Below, one piece after another: positions 54,130 through 63,353 of a stretch of DNA of 64,000 bases. The translations under genes were made by a program, and so were the position numbers. Within the stretch, counting starts at the first letter, position 1; every line of letters begins with the position of its first letter. The notes under the pieces are model-generated. The model saw nothing but the letters and a program-made list of their open reading frames with translations. It had not been told where the DNA came from and did no database searches. This DNA comes from Roseitalea sp. MMSF_3546 (GTDB lineage: Bacteria; Pseudomonadota; Alphaproteobacteria; Rhizobiales; Rhizobiaceae), in assembly GCF_030732865.1 (NCBI RefSeq), contig NZ_JASHKB010000002.1, positions 124,001 to 188,000 of the forward strand, read 5' to 3'.

Positions 54130-54451
54130 GGTGAAACACCTCTTCCATCATCGCCCACCATTCTCCTTGCTTTCGGGTTTCAAGCGGCACCTGCATGGGT
54201 TTGCAGATGTCCCACCATTCCTGCGTGCGCGGATCGGCGGCCATCCTGGCCGCGTCGGCCTCGAAATCGCTGCCCGTATATTCCCAGTAGCCGAAGAGCA
54301 GGTTCTCCGGCTCCTTGAGGAAGATCGAATAGTTGGTGATGTTGCACTTGGATATCATGTCAAGGATGTCTTGCCACGCATCGGCGTGCAGGCGCTTGTA
54401 TTCGGGTATCCTTTCGGGTTCGATCCCGATCACCATTCCCATGCGTTGCAT
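54122..54451 (-). CDS. L-rhamnose mutarotase-family protein
   Basis: 109 residues with AGGAGG seven bases before the ATG. RMGMVIGIEPERIPEYKRLHADAW with the catalytic His, NITNYSIFLKEPENLLFGYWEYTG and QEWWDICKPMQVPL match the RhaM/YiiL family, which interconverts anomers of L-rhamnose or L-fucose. It indicates that the imported sugar is a 6-deoxyhexose or a close relative. Confidence 0.9.
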   Translation of the reverse strand: MQRMGMVIGIEPERIPEYKRLHADAWQDILDMISKCNITNYSIFLKEPENLLFGYWEYTGSDFEADAARMAADPRTQEWWDICKPMQVPLETRKQGEWWAMMEEVFHHD

Positions 54452-54477
54452 CGCTTCGTCCTCCTTTTGGTGTCCGG

Positions 54478-55572
54478 TCAGCCGGCCCGGACCGACCGGC
54501 CGGTTTGTGCATCGAACAGGTGCAGCTTGTCGAGCGCGATGCGGAACTCGAGCGTCTCGCCCTCGGCGACATCGCGCGGGTCGAACATCTTTCCCTGCAC
54601 CTCGTGGCCGGCCAGATGCGAGTAGATGAGCGTTTCGGTACCGAGCAGTTCGGCCAGTTCGACGGTGAGCTCGACCGCGGCCATCTGGTCGGTGTCGTGA
54701 ATGCCGTGGCCGACCGGGGTCATGTCGTCGGGGCGGATGCCGGCGGTCACCGCCATGCCGTCCGAGACATGCGCCTTGAGCCGGTCGGGCACGGGCACGG
54801 CGACATCGTCGGACAGCACCACCGCATCGCCGGCGATGCGCGCCGGGATCAGGTTCATCGGCGGCGAGCCGATGAAGCCGGCCACGAAGGTGTTGACCGG
54901 GTGGTTGAACACGTCCATGGGCGTGCCGACCTGCTCGATATAGCCATCCTTCATGATGACGATGCGGTCGGCCAAAGTCATCGCTTCCACCTGGTCGTGG
55001 GTGACGTAGACGACGGTGGTCTTGACCTTGTGGTGCAGCTTCTTGATCTCGGTGCGCATCTGGACGCGCAGCTTGGCGTCGAGATTGGACAGGGGCTCGT
55101 CGAACAGGAACGCCTCGGGATGGCGCACGATGGCCCGGCCCATGGCGACGCGCTGGCGCTGGCCGCCCGACAGCTCGGCCGGGATACGCTCGAGCAGCTC
55201 GGAAATGCCGAGGATCTCGGCCGCTTCCATGACGCGCTCTTCGATCACCCGCGGCGGCTGGCCGGCGATCTTCAGGCCGAAGCCGAGATTGTCGCGCACA
55301 TTCATGTGCGGGTAGAGCGCGTAGTTCTGGAACACCATGGAGATGTTGCGCTTGCGCGGCGGCAGGTCGTTGACCAGCCGGTCGCCGATCCTGATGTCGC
55401 CATCGGTGATGTCCTCAAGGCCCGCGATCATGCGCAGCGTGGTCGACTTGCCGCAGCCGGACGGGCCGACAAGCACGACGAACTCGTTATGGGCGATCTG
55501 AAGGTCGATGCCGTGCACGACCTCGAGCTTGCCATAGGCCTTGACGACTTTGCTGAGCGAAATGGCGGACAT
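54478..55572 (-). CDS. carbohydrate ABC transporter ATP-binding protein (UgpC/MsmK-like)
   Basis: 364 residues. GPSGCGKST, LSGGQRQRVAMGRAIVR, AFLFDEPLSNLDAKLR, VTHDQVEAM, then a C-terminal TOBE/OB regulatory domain (GFIGSPPMNLIPARI, VTAGIRPDDM). This is the MalK/UgpC type that energises family-1 sugar importers. It follows the two permeases by 3 bp. Confidence 0.95.
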   Translation of the reverse strand: MSAISLSKVVKAYGKLEVVHGIDLQIAHNEFVVLVGPSGCGKSTTLRMIAGLEDITDGDIRIGDRLVNDLPPRKRNISMVFQNYALYPHMNVRDNLGFGLKIAGQPPRVIEERVMEAAEILGISELLERIPAELSGGQRQRVAMGRAIVRHPEAFLFDEPLSNLDAKLRVQMRTEIKKLHHKVKTTVVYVTHDQVEAMTLADRIVIMKDGYIEQVGTPMDVFNHPVNTFVAGFIGSPPMNLIPARIAGDAVVLSDDVAVPVPDRLKAHVSDGMAVTAGIRPDDMTPVGHGIHDTDQMAAVELTVELAELLGTETLIYSHLAGHEVQGKMFDPRDVAEGETLEFRIALDKLHLFDAQTGRSVRAG

Positions 55573-55575
55573 GGA

Positions 55576-56433
55576 CTACCCCTTCACGCCGCCGAAGGTC
55601 AGGCCGGCGATCAGATGCTTCTGGACGAGGAATGTGAGAATCAGGGCCGGCACGATGATGATCACCGCCATGGCGCACATGCCGGCCCAGTCGATGGTGA
55701 ACTGGGCGGTGAAATCCATCAGCCCGACCGGCAGCGTCTTGGAATCGGTCGATCGAGTGAGCTGGCTGGCCAGCGCGAACTCGTTCCAGCTCGTCAGGAA
55801 GGCGAAGACCCCGGCGGCGGCGATGCCGGAGCGGGCGAGCGGGAACTCGATCTTCCAGAACGCCTGCCAACGCGTACAGCCATCGACCTGGGCGGCCTCG
55901 CTCAGGCTGATCGGAATCTGGCGGAAGAAGCCATCGATCAGCCAGATCGTGAACGGCACGTTGAGCGAGACATAGACGATGATCAGCCCCATCTGGGTGT
56001 CGATCAGCCCCATGCGCGACCACAGGATGAAGACCGGCAGCGACAGCGCGATTCCCGGCACGGCGCGGAACAGCATCAGCCCCAGGAAGATCGAATTCTT
56101 GAAGCGGAAGCGAAAGCGGGCGAAGGCGTAGCCGCCGGCCATGCCGATGAACAGCGCGATGATCGTCGAGGTCATGGCGATGACCATCGAGTTCCAGAAG
56201 TAGCTCAGCACGGGGATCGCGACCTGCGCGTCACCGATGCCGAAGATCTTGGCGAAGTTGTTCAATGTCGGGTTTTCGGGGATCCAGATCGGCGGCTTGG
56301 CGAGGATCTCGCGATTGGGCCGGAACGCCGACAGCACCACCCACAGCCCGGGCACGCACATGATCACCATCAGCACGAAGGTGGCGACCCAAAGCCCGAT
56401 GGCGCGCAGCTGCCTCTTGAGGGCGCGGCTCAT
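55576..56433 (-). CDS. carbohydrate ABC transporter permease (MalG-like)
   Basis: 285 residues, six predicted helices. LWVVLSAFRPNREILAKPP near the N-terminus and the EAA loop EAAQVDGCTRWQAFWKIEFP identify the MalG-type subunit. It overlaps the upstream permease by 4 bp. Confidence 0.95.
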   Translation of the reverse strand: MSRALKRQLRAIGLWVATFVLMVIMCVPGLWVVLSAFRPNREILAKPPIWIPENPTLNNFAKIFGIGDAQVAIPVLSYFWNSMVIAMTSTIIALFIGMAGGYAFARFRFRFKNSIFLGLMLFRAVPGIALSLPVFILWSRMGLIDTQMGLIIVYVSLNVPFTIWLIDGFFRQIPISLSEAAQVDGCTRWQAFWKIEFPLARSGIAAAGVFAFLTSWNEFALASQLTRSTDSKTLPVGLMDFTAQFTIDWAGMCAMAVIIIVPALILTFLVQKHLIAGLTFGGVKG

Positions 56434-57341
56434 TCGGCGCCCCCCATGTAGCGGCGCGCCGCGATGAGCTTGGTGAAGAAGAAATAGGTGAAGGCGACCG
56501 ACAATATGGTCGAGACATAGGCCATGGCGTTGGCCTGGCCCATGCGGGCGTTCTCGTAGCCGACGCGGGCGAGCATGGTCCAGATCAGCTCGGTGCGGCC
56601 GGCCGGCCCGCCATCGGTCATCACCTGCACGATGTCATAGGCGCGCGCGACATCGAGCGAGCGAATCGTCATAGCGATGAAGGCAAACGGCATGATGAAG
56701 GGCAAGGTGATGTGGCGGAAGACCTGCCAGGCGTTGCAGCCGTCGACCCTGGCCGCCTCGAGCGGGTCGCGCGGCATGGCGAAAAGACCCGCCAGCAGCA
56801 GGATGGCGAACACCGAGGTGCTCATCCACACTTCGGCGAAGATGATCGAGAACATGGCCAGGCGCCCGTCGACCAGCCAGGGGATCGCCTGGTCGGTGAT
56901 GCCCAGCGATTGCAGCGCGTTGTTCAAGATGCCGATATTGTCGTTGAAGATGAACTTGAACTGGAAGCCCACCAGGATCGGCGAGAACATCATGGGAAAC
57001 ATCATGATGGTGCGCAGGGTGCGCTGGCCCCAGGTGATCTTGTTGATCAAAAGCGCGATGCCAAGGCCGAGCAGGAACTCGACATTGAGCGCGATCGCCA
57101 GGAACAGGATGGTGCGGCCAAAGGCGGCCCAGAAGTCGTCATCGGTGAAGATGCGCACATAGTTGCGGATGCCGATGAAGACCTCGATCGTCTCCGGCCG
57201 GGTCAGCCGATAGGGCGTCAGCGAGGTCCACAGCGAGAACACCAGCGGCAGCGCGACGACGAACAGCATCGTCACGATGGCCGGCATGAGCAGCAGCAGC
57301 GGCGTCAGCGCCGCCTGGCGCGTGCGGAAATAGCGGATCAC
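56430..57341 (-). CDS. carbohydrate ABC transporter permease (MalF-like)
   Basis: 303 residues, six predicted helices. Opening LLLMPAIVTMLFVVALPLVFSL and EAA loop EAARVDGCNAWQVFRHITLP. It is the MalF-type partner. A 61-bp gap with a perfect stem-loop separates it from the binding-protein gene upstream. Confidence 0.95.
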   Translation of the reverse strand: MIRYFRTRQAALTPLLLLMPAIVTMLFVVALPLVFSLWTSLTPYRLTRPETIEVFIGIRNYVRIFTDDDFWAAFGRTILFLAIALNVEFLLGLGIALLINKITWGQRTLRTIMMFPMMFSPILVGFQFKFIFNDNIGILNNALQSLGITDQAIPWLVDGRLAMFSIIFAEVWMSTSVFAILLLAGLFAMPRDPLEAARVDGCNAWQVFRHITLPFIMPFAFIAMTIRSLDVARAYDIVQVMTDGGPAGRTELIWTMLARVGYENARMGQANAMAYVSTILSVAFTYFFFTKLIAARRYMGGAE

Positions 57342-57368
57342 CCGAAAGGCTCCGAAACGGATTGAAGG

Positions 57369-57394
57369 CCGGCGCGGACGCTGGTCCGCGCCGG
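57369..57394 (-). other. perfect intercistronic stem-loop after the sugar-binding-protein gene
   Basis: CCGGCGCGGAC (57369-57379), loop GCTG, GTCCGCGCCGG (57384-57394): an 11-bp perfect stem between the binding-protein stop and the first permease. Same position and type as the hairpin at 24814-24844 in the other importer operon; probably balances high binding-protein with low permease expression. Confidence 0.6.
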
Positions 57395-57402
57395 GGATGG
57401 GG

Positions 57403-58731
57403 TCAGCGGTAGCCCGCGTCCTCCATGATGATCAGCGCCTCCTCGGCGGCGTCGTCGAGCGCCTCCTGGGCGGTCTTGTCGCCGATCATGGCGGCCTGCA
57501 GCTCCGGCCACAGCACGTTGGAGACCTCGATCCATTCGGGGATCAGCGGCGGGGTGAAGGCGTCCTCGGCCATGGACGCGCCGAAGGTCTCGAAGACATT
57601 GACCATGAAGTCGTTGCCGGCCTCGGCGAATTCGGCCTTGGCGTCCTCCCAGACCTGGGTGCGGGTCGGCAGCAGGCCGGTGCGCGCTTCCACCATCTGC
57701 CGGTCATGGTCGGTCAGGAAGGTGATGAAGGACGCCGCCGCCTCCTTGTTGTCGCAGGTCTCGGTGATCGAGAATGTGTGCGAGCCCGACCAGCCGGTGC
57801 GCTTGCCCGACGAGCCCTTGGGCGCGCGGATCAGGCCGACATTGCCGGCGGTGGCCGCCGCATCGGGATCGTTGAAATAGGCCGACCAGCCGGCCCAGTC
57901 GAGGTTGATGGCGACCGTGCCCGAGCCGAAGCCAAGGCCGGTGTCGTCCCAAAGATAGTTGGGCACGCCGGCCGGCACGGCGTTGGCCTCGTAAAGATCG
58001 ACGAACCATTGCAGGGCGCGCACGCCGGCCTCGGAATTGAAGGCCGGTTCCCAATCATCGGTGAAGAGCTGGCCGCCCTCGGCGATGAGCATCTCGTAGA
58101 AGCGGCCGGTGATGGCCTCGTCCTTGCCGACGAACTGGGTGCCGTAGAAATCCGGCGGATCGGCGAAGAACTTGGCCTGGTCGGAGACCTGCTGCCAGGT
58201 CTCGGGCGGGGCGAGCTCGTAGCCGTATTCCTCCATGAAGGCGGCCTTGTTGTCCTCGTCCTCGTAGAGCGACTTAAGGTAGAACAGGTTGGAGATGTCG
58301 GAATGGCGCGGCAGCTGGACCAGCCGGCCGTCGACGGTGCCGTGCTCGAGCACGAGCGGGACGAACTCGGCCAGCACGTCCTCGTCGATATGCTCGCGCA
58401 GATCGACATAGATGTTGCCGTATTGCGGGGCGAAGCTGGTATGGTTCGAGCCCACGCACCAGTCGAGCGTATTGGCCGCGATGTCCTGCTTGATCTCGCG
58501 GTCGAGCTCGAAATGGTTCTTGCGCGACAGGATGTCGACGGTCGCGCCGGTCATCTCCTCCCACTTGGAAATCTCCGCATAGAGCGGTTCGTACTGGGCG
58601 CCGCCGATGAGCTTCACGCGCAGCGTGTAGCCATCGAAATCGCCGTAGTCGGCCTGGGCCAGCGCCGGGCCGGCGAAGAGAAGCGGCAATGCGGTTGCCG
58701 CCGCAAGCGCGGTGATCGTGTATCGAGACAT
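57403..58731 (-). CDS. extracellular solute-binding protein, family 1 (carbohydrate)
   Basis: 442 residues with GGGAGGT upstream. Signal peptide MSRYTITALAAATALPLLF... ending AGPALA. The mature part has the family-1 pattern (YEPLYAEISKWEEMTGATVDI, LYEANAVPAGVPNYLW, GGQLFTDDWEPAFNSEAGV, KEAAASFITFLTDHD). It delivers sugar to the permeases that follow. Confidence 0.94.
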   Translation of the reverse strand: MSRYTITALAAATALPLLFAGPALAQADYGDFDGYTLRVKLIGGAQYEPLYAEISKWEEMTGATVDILSRKNHFELDREIKQDIAANTLDWCVGSNHTSFAPQYGNIYVDLREHIDEDVLAEFVPLVLEHGTVDGRLVQLPRHSDISNLFYLKSLYEDEDNKAAFMEEYGYELAPPETWQQVSDQAKFFADPPDFYGTQFVGKDEAITGRFYEMLIAEGGQLFTDDWEPAFNSEAGVRALQWFVDLYEANAVPAGVPNYLWDDTGLGFGSGTVAINLDWAGWSAYFNDPDAAATAGNVGLIRAPKGSSGKRTGWSGSHTFSITETCDNKEAAASFITFLTDHDRQMVEARTGLLPTRTQVWEDAKAEFAEAGNDFMVNVFETFGASMAEDAFTPPLIPEWIEVSNVLWPELQAAMIGDKTAQEALDDAAEEALIIMEDAGYR

Positions 58732-58778
58732 GTGTACCTCCCAGTCTCCTGCCGGATTTCGCCCGAGCCGCAGCGCGG

Positions 58779-59987
58779 TCAGCGGGCCCTTGCCGTGGTC
58801 GCGCCTTCCGCCGGCATGTCACCGGAAAGCAGTTCGGCAAATACGGTATCGTTGTGCTCGCCCAGTTCGGGGGCGGCGCGTTCCGACTTCAACGTGCCGC
58901 CATCGATGCGGATGGCGCCGCGCAACGCGTTCAGGCGCGTGCCGCCATTGCGCCGGATGACCTGATCGAGGTCGAGCGCCCGATAGTTTTCGGAGGCCAG
59001 CATCTGCTGCCAGTCCAGCACCTCCGAGCACCAGATGTCGGCGGGCTGGAGCACGCCCAGCCATTCGGCCGTGGTCCGCGTCCTGACGGCGCGGGCGATG
59101 ATCGCCTTGATCGCATCGCGCTGGGCCATGAGCGCGGTCGGGTCGTCGTAGAACGGCGAAAGCCCTTCGATTTCCATCAGTTCGGCGAGTTTTTTCAAAG
59201 ACGGAGTCATGGCGATCGCCAGATAGCCGTCGGCGGTTTCGTAGACGCCGTAGGGCGCGCCCAGGTAGGCGTGCGCACCGTTGACCTTGCTGCGTTGCGG
59301 CGGGCGGCGGCCATCGTTGAGATGGGTCGTCAGCACCTCGAACTGGAAGTCGATCATCGCCTCGAACAGCGAGGTGTCGACGCGCGCGCCGCGGCCGTGA
59401 ACGCCGCGACCGACAAGGGCCGCCAGAATGCCCTCGCACAGCGCGTGGCCGGCGAGCATGTCGGCGACGGCCAGGCCCATCGGCATGGGCGGATCGTCGG
59501 CGCTGCCGGTCAGCCACAAAAGGCCCGAGCGCGCCTGGGCGAGCAGGTCCTGGCCGGGCAGGTCGCGCCACGGGCCGTCCTCGCCATAGCCGGAGATCGA
59601 GCCATAGACGAGGCGCGGATTGATCCCGCGCACGTCCTCGTAACCGAAGCCCTGGCGTTCGATGACGCCGGGGCGGAAGTTCTGGATCATCACGTCGGCG
59701 GCGCCGATCAAGGCGCGCATGCGGGCGCGGTCGGCCTCGTTCTTGAGATCGGCGGTGATCGACTCCTTGTTGCGGTTGATGGCGTGAAACAGCGAGTTGT
59801 CGCCGTCGATATCGGTGTCGGACAGATAGAGATTGCGGCACAGATCGCCCGATCCGGGGCGCTCGACCTTGATCACGCGCGCGCCCAGATCGGCAAGCTT
59901 GAGCGAGCAGAAGGGGCCGGACAGGAACTGGCTGAAATCGAGAACCACAAGGCCCGCGAGCGGGCGATCCTCGGGGGCGAGGTCCAT
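58779..59987 (-). CDS. CaiB/BaiF-family CoA transferase (family III)
   Basis: 402 residues from the ATG at 59987 (TGATG overlap with the gene upstream; a GTG three bases earlier is possible). GLVVLDFSQFLSGPFCSLKLADLGA, KVERPGSGD, NFRPGVIERQGFG, SISGYGEDGPW and ADMLAGHALCEG with catalytic Asp176. Family III enzymes move CoA between carboxylic acids. Its presence beside two MaoC proteins suggests a CoA-thioester branch next to the sugar pathway. Confidence 0.92.
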   Translation of the reverse strand: MDLAPEDRPLAGLVVLDFSQFLSGPFCSLKLADLGARVIKVERPGSGDLCRNLYLSDTDIDGDNSLFHAINRNKESITADLKNEADRARMRALIGAADVMIQNFRPGVIERQGFGYEDVRGINPRLVYGSISGYGEDGPWRDLPGQDLLAQARSGLLWLTGSADDPPMPMGLAVADMLAGHALCEGILAALVGRGVHGRGARVDTSLFEAMIDFQFEVLTTHLNDGRRPPQRSKVNGAHAYLGAPYGVYETADGYLAIAMTPSLKKLAELMEIEGLSPFYDDPTALMAQRDAIKAIIARAVRTRTTAEWLGVLQPADIWCSEVLDWQQMLASENYRALDLDQVIRRNGGTRLNALRGAIRIDGGTLKSERAAPELGEHNDTVFAELLSGDMPAEGATTARAR

Positions 59988-61123
59988 CACTTTCGTGTCT
60001 CCCGAAAGGCGGTCTGAAGCCGGTCGAGCGCCTCCTCGACGCCGATCTCGCCGCGCAGGCAGGCATGGACGATGTCGCCGCCGCGGTCCTGCAGTCGCAT
60101 GTAGCCGTCATAGCGCGGGCGCAGCCAGGCGGTCTCCAGCGTCCGGCGCGTGGCGCGGAAGAAGTCGCGCGTCGCCGCGTTGCAGGCCTCGTCCTCCCAG
60201 GCAACGGCATTGCCGGGCTGGCCGCCGGCCGCAAAGAACGGACCGCGCTGGCATTCGGCGCCGGCGATCCAGAAAGCGTAATCGGCGGCCACATCGCGAT
60301 GCCGGGAGGAAGCAGAAACCGCAATGCCGGTGCCGCCGATTACCGTGCCGCGCGGACCGTTGTCGTCGATCCCGGGCGCGTCGGCGAATTGCAGCGGGAA
60401 GGGGCAATAGCCGTCCCGGCTGTAATTGGTGTAGCCATAGCCGAAGGGCGAATAGGCCGGCGCGTCGGCCGTGCGGCCCATCCATTCATAGATGCCGATC
60501 GGATCGAGCGTCAGGCAGCGCGGGTCCATCAGGGCGACGATCTCGCGCATCCGGTCGAGCACTTGCCGGCCCTGGTCGCGCGCGATGAAGGTATCGCCAT
60601 CGGCGATCGGCACGTCCTGGTTGCGCGCCAGGCCCATGAAGGTCATCAGCGCGTTGATGGGGATCAGCGCGAAGCCGACCTCGCCCTTGCGCGCAAGGGC
60701 GACGACCTCGTCCCAGCGGGTGGGCGCGGCGTCGAGCCGGTCGGGCCGGAAGGCGGCGACGGGCGTGGCGGCATCGATGGCGAGCGCCCATTGGCGGCCG
60801 TCGAACTCATAGGAGGGGTGCGAGACGCCGACCGACTGGGCGGCGAGCGTCTTCAGTTCGTCGTCGCGGCCGATGCCGTCCAGCGCCATCAGAAGCCCGT
60901 TGCGCGCCACCTCGCCGACATGGGGATGGTCGATGACCATCAGGTCATAGGTATGCGCCATCTCCTCGATGGGCCGGTCGGCAAAGGCCTGCAGCGAACG
61001 CTTCTCCCAGGTGATCGTCACGCCGGGATGGGTGTCCGCATAGGCTTTGGACGTGGCGACCATGGGGTCGTAGCCGCGGCTGTGATCCCAGGTCATGCCG
61101 GTAAGGTGAACCGCCTCAGCCAT
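59987..61123 (-). CDS. solute-binding-protein-fold protein lacking a signal peptide
   Basis: 378 residues from the ATG at 61123, which overlaps the MaoC stop by 8 bp. Fold features of extracellular family-1 binding proteins are present: [70 protein letters not shown]. But it begins [20 protein letters not shown] with no basic-hydrophobic leader, and the frame upstream offers none, so it should stay in the cytoplasm. No permease is coupled to it. It may bind or present a substrate to the CoA transferase or MaoC neighbours. Confidence 0.75.
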   Translation of the reverse strand: MAEAVHLTGMTWDHSRGYDPMVATSKAYADTHPGVTITWEKRSLQAFADRPIEEMAHTYDLMVIDHPHVGEVARNGLLMALDGIGRDDELKTLAAQSVGVSHPSYEFDGRQWALAIDAATPVAAFRPDRLDAAPTRWDEVVALARKGEVGFALIPINALMTFMGLARNQDVPIADGDTFIARDQGRQVLDRMREIVALMDPRCLTLDPIGIYEWMGRTADAPAYSPFGYGYTNYSRDGYCPFPLQFADAPGIDDNGPRGTVIGGTGIAVSASSRHRDVAADYAFWIAGAECQRGPFFAAGGQPGNAVAWEDEACNAATRDFFRATRRTLETAWLRPRYDGYMRLQDRGGDIVHACLRGEIGVEEALDRLQTAFRETRK

Positions 61124-61700
61124 CGTCGCCGGCCTTTCGCCTGGCCTTCTTTTCGGCCTGCACCTTGTCGGCCTGGGCGGCGAACCGGGACGCATCGCGA
61201 TAGAGCGCGGTCATCAGATGCTCGCAGTAGAGCACCTGCGTTCCCTCGCCCTTGTAGACCGAGTAGCTGACGCGCACCTTGCCCATCTTGTGGTCGTGCA
61301 CCTTCTTCTCGAGGTTCTCGCGGATCGTGTAGATCGTATCGCCGATGAACACCGGGCCGATGAAGCGCAGCCGGTCATAGCCGTAGGAGAACGAGTTCAG
61401 ACAGTTGGTGGCGGCAAGGCCGAGCCCGTAGGAAAACACCATCGCACCGGCAACCAGGCGCTTGCCGAACACGCCTTCCTCGGTGGCAAACCGTTCGTCG
61501 GAGACGTAAGGGTGATGGTCCATGACGAGCGAGTTGAACAGCATGGACTCGCCTTCGGAGATCGTCCGGCGGATCGAGCGGATGGTGTCGCCGACGGTGA
61601 AATCCTCGAAATACCAGTCCTCGGCATTCCAGACGGGGATGCGCGCATGCTCGTCGGGCAAGCCCGGCAAGCCGCGCGCGTGCTGTCCGATTTCGGCCAT
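61116..61700 (-). CDS. MaoC-like hot-dog protein with altered active site
   Basis: 194 residues from the ATG at 61700 (GGAAGGA upstream). Hot-dog core: [62 protein letters not shown]. In place of the usual Asp-x4-His it has [10 protein letters not shown], so the catalytic His position is Val. The C-terminus is Lys/Arg-rich. It may pair with the canonical MaoC protein encoded divergently at 61841. First gene of the leftward operon. Confidence 0.85.
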   Translation of the reverse strand: MAEIGQHARGLPGLPDEHARIPVWNAEDWYFEDFTVGDTIRSIRRTISEGESMLFNSLVMDHHPYVSDERFATEEGVFGKRLVAGAMVFSYGLGLAATNCLNSFSYGYDRLRFIGPVFIGDTIYTIRENLEKKVHDHKMGKVRVSYSVYKGEGTQVLYCEHLMTALYRDASRFAAQADKVQAEKKARRKAGDDG

Positions 61701-61723
61701 TGCGTCGTCCTTCCCGTCAGATA

Positions 61724-61740
61724 TTTTCAAATATAGAAAA
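61724..61740. promoter_or_regulatory. AT-rich operator candidate between divergent MaoC genes
   Basis: TTTTC-AAATATA-GAAAA, a perfect 5-bp inverted repeat with a 7-bp centre, in a 40-bp AT-only-like stretch within otherwise GC-rich DNA. It overlaps a rightward promoter candidate (TTTTCA at 61724-61729, TATATA at 61747-61752, 17-bp spacer) and lies downstream of a leftward TTGACA (61762-61757). TTTC/GAAA symmetry suits an IclR-type regulator, and an IclR gene lies at the window end. Confidence 0.6.
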
Positions 61741-61840
61741 CTATTTTATATATGGATGTCAACGGCCCGTTTGTCCCGGAACCGCACAATGTGTGGACGG
61801 GCAGGGACCGGCGGCGCAAGGCGACAGGGGAGCAGACGCG

Positions 61841-62299
61841 ATGGAAGTCGAGCAATATTTCGAGGACTACGAGGTCGGCGACAGTCGCCGGACGACGGGC
61901 CGCACCATCACCGAGGCCGACATCGTGTTCCACGCCGGCCATTCGGGCGACTTCTTTCCCCATCACATGGATGCCGAATGGTGCAAGACCCAGCCCTTTG
62001 GCCAGCGCATCGCCCATGGCACGATGACGTTCACGATCGGCATCGGGCTGACGGCGACGCAGATCAACCCGCGCGCCTTCACCTATGGCTATGAGCGGCT
62101 GCGCTTTCCAAGGCCGGTGCATGCGGGCGACACCATCCACACCGTCGTCACCGTCGGGCGCAAGGAGGACGATCCCAAGCGGCCCGGCCATGGCCGGGTG
62201 GTCGAGATCTGCGAAACCAAGAAGCAGGACGGCTCGACGGTGATGTATTGCGAGCACATTCTGATGGTCGAAAGAAGGGAGACCGCACATGCCGATTGA
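61841..62299 (+). CDS. MaoC-family dehydratase
   Basis: 152 residues from an ATG with GGGGAG upstream. [22 protein letters not shown], then [13 protein letters not shown] with Asp and His five residues apart, [17 protein letters not shown] and [20 protein letters not shown]. Unlike the divergent paralogue, the catalytic dyad is intact. Predicted to hydrate or dehydrate a 2-enoyl-CoA-type intermediate. It overlaps the next gene by 11 bp. Confidence 0.9.
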   Translation: MEVEQYFEDYEVGDSRRTTGRTITEADIVFHAGHSGDFFPHHMDAEWCKTQPFGQRIAHGTMTFTIGIGLTATQINPRAFTYGYERLRFPRPVHAGDTIHTVVTVGRKEDDPKRPGHGRVVEICETKKQDGSTVMYCEHILMVERRETAHAD

Positions 62300-63353
62300 A
62301 CTGAGGCAGAGCTGGCCCGCGCCGTCGGCGCCAAAGCCCATCGTGCTGATCGGGGCGGGCGGCATCGTGCGTGACGCGCATCTGCCGGCCTATGCCAAGG
62401 CCGGGCTGACGGTGTCGGGCGTGGTCGATCCCAACATGGACAATGCGCGCGCGGTCGCCGCCGACTTCGGCATCGCCAATGTCCATGACGATCTTGCCGC
62501 CGCGGTCGCCGCCAATGGCACCGATGCGGTCTACGATCTGGCGACGCCGCCCGACGTGATCACCGACATCCTGCCGCATCTGCCCGATGGCGCGGCGGCG
62601 CTGATCCAGAAGCCGATGGGCGCCGACCAGGATCAGGCGCGGCGGATCCGCGCGATCTGCCGGGACAAGAAGCTCAAGGCTGCCATCAATTTCCAGCTTC
62701 GCTTTTCGCCGATGATGATGGCGGTCGCCGATGCGCTTCGGCGCGGGCTCGTGGGCGAGTTGCTGGAGATCGAGGTGCATCTGAACATCTTCACGCCCTG
62801 GCATCTGTTCCCGTTCCTGGCGCCGATGCCGCGGGTGGAGATCGCGGTGCATTCGATCCACTATCTCGATCTGATCCGCGCGCTGGCCGGCAACCCCAAG
62901 GGCGTGTTCGTGCGCTCGATGCGCGATCCGCGCGCCGCCGAACTGGCGCAGACGCGCACCTCGGCGGTGCTCGACTATGGCGACGATCTGCGCTGCCTGA
63001 TGACGATCAACCACAATCATCAGTGCGGCCGCAAATTCCAGTCCGCCTGGTTCCGCTTCGAGGGCACCAGGGGCGCGCTCATGGTCAAGCTCGGCGTTCT
63101 TTACGACTATCCCAATGGCGAGCCCGACGAACTGTGGCTGTGTGCCGATGGCGGCGAGTGGGAGCGGATCGAGCTGGAAGGCGCCTGGTTCGTCGATGCC
63201 TTCATGGGCACGATGCGCAACGTCCAGCGCTTCGATGCGGGCGAGGACGAGGCGCTGTACACCGATATCGAGGACGCCTATCAGACCATGGCGCTGGTCG
63301 AGGCGTGCTTTGCCTCGATGCAGAAACCGGCCGAACCGCTCAGGCTCGACTGA
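62289..63353 (+). CDS. Gfo/Idh/MocA-family oxidoreductase
   Basis: 354 residues. [22 protein letters not shown] (nucleotide binding), EKP-equivalent [12 protein letters not shown], and [16 protein letters not shown] with the active-site His. A sugar-related NAD(P) oxidoreductase is likely given the context. It converges on the IclR gene, and the two stops overlap by 14 bp. Confidence 0.92.
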   Translation: MPIELRQSWPAPSAPKPIVLIGAGGIVRDAHLPAYAKAGLTVSGVVDPNMDNARAVAADFGIANVHDDLAAAVAANGTDAVYDLATPPDVITDILPHLPDGAAALIQKPMGADQDQARRIRAICRDKKLKAAINFQLRFSPMMMAVADALRRGLVGELLEIEVHLNIFTPWHLFPFLAPMPRVEIAVHSIHYLDLIRALAGNPKGVFVRSMRDPRAAELAQTRTSAVLDYGDDLRCLMTINHNHQCGRKFQSAWFRFEGTRGALMVKLGVLYDYPNGEPDELWLCADGGEWERIELEGAWFVDAFMGTMRNVQRFDAGEDEALYTDIEDAYQTMALVEACFASMQKPAEPLRLD

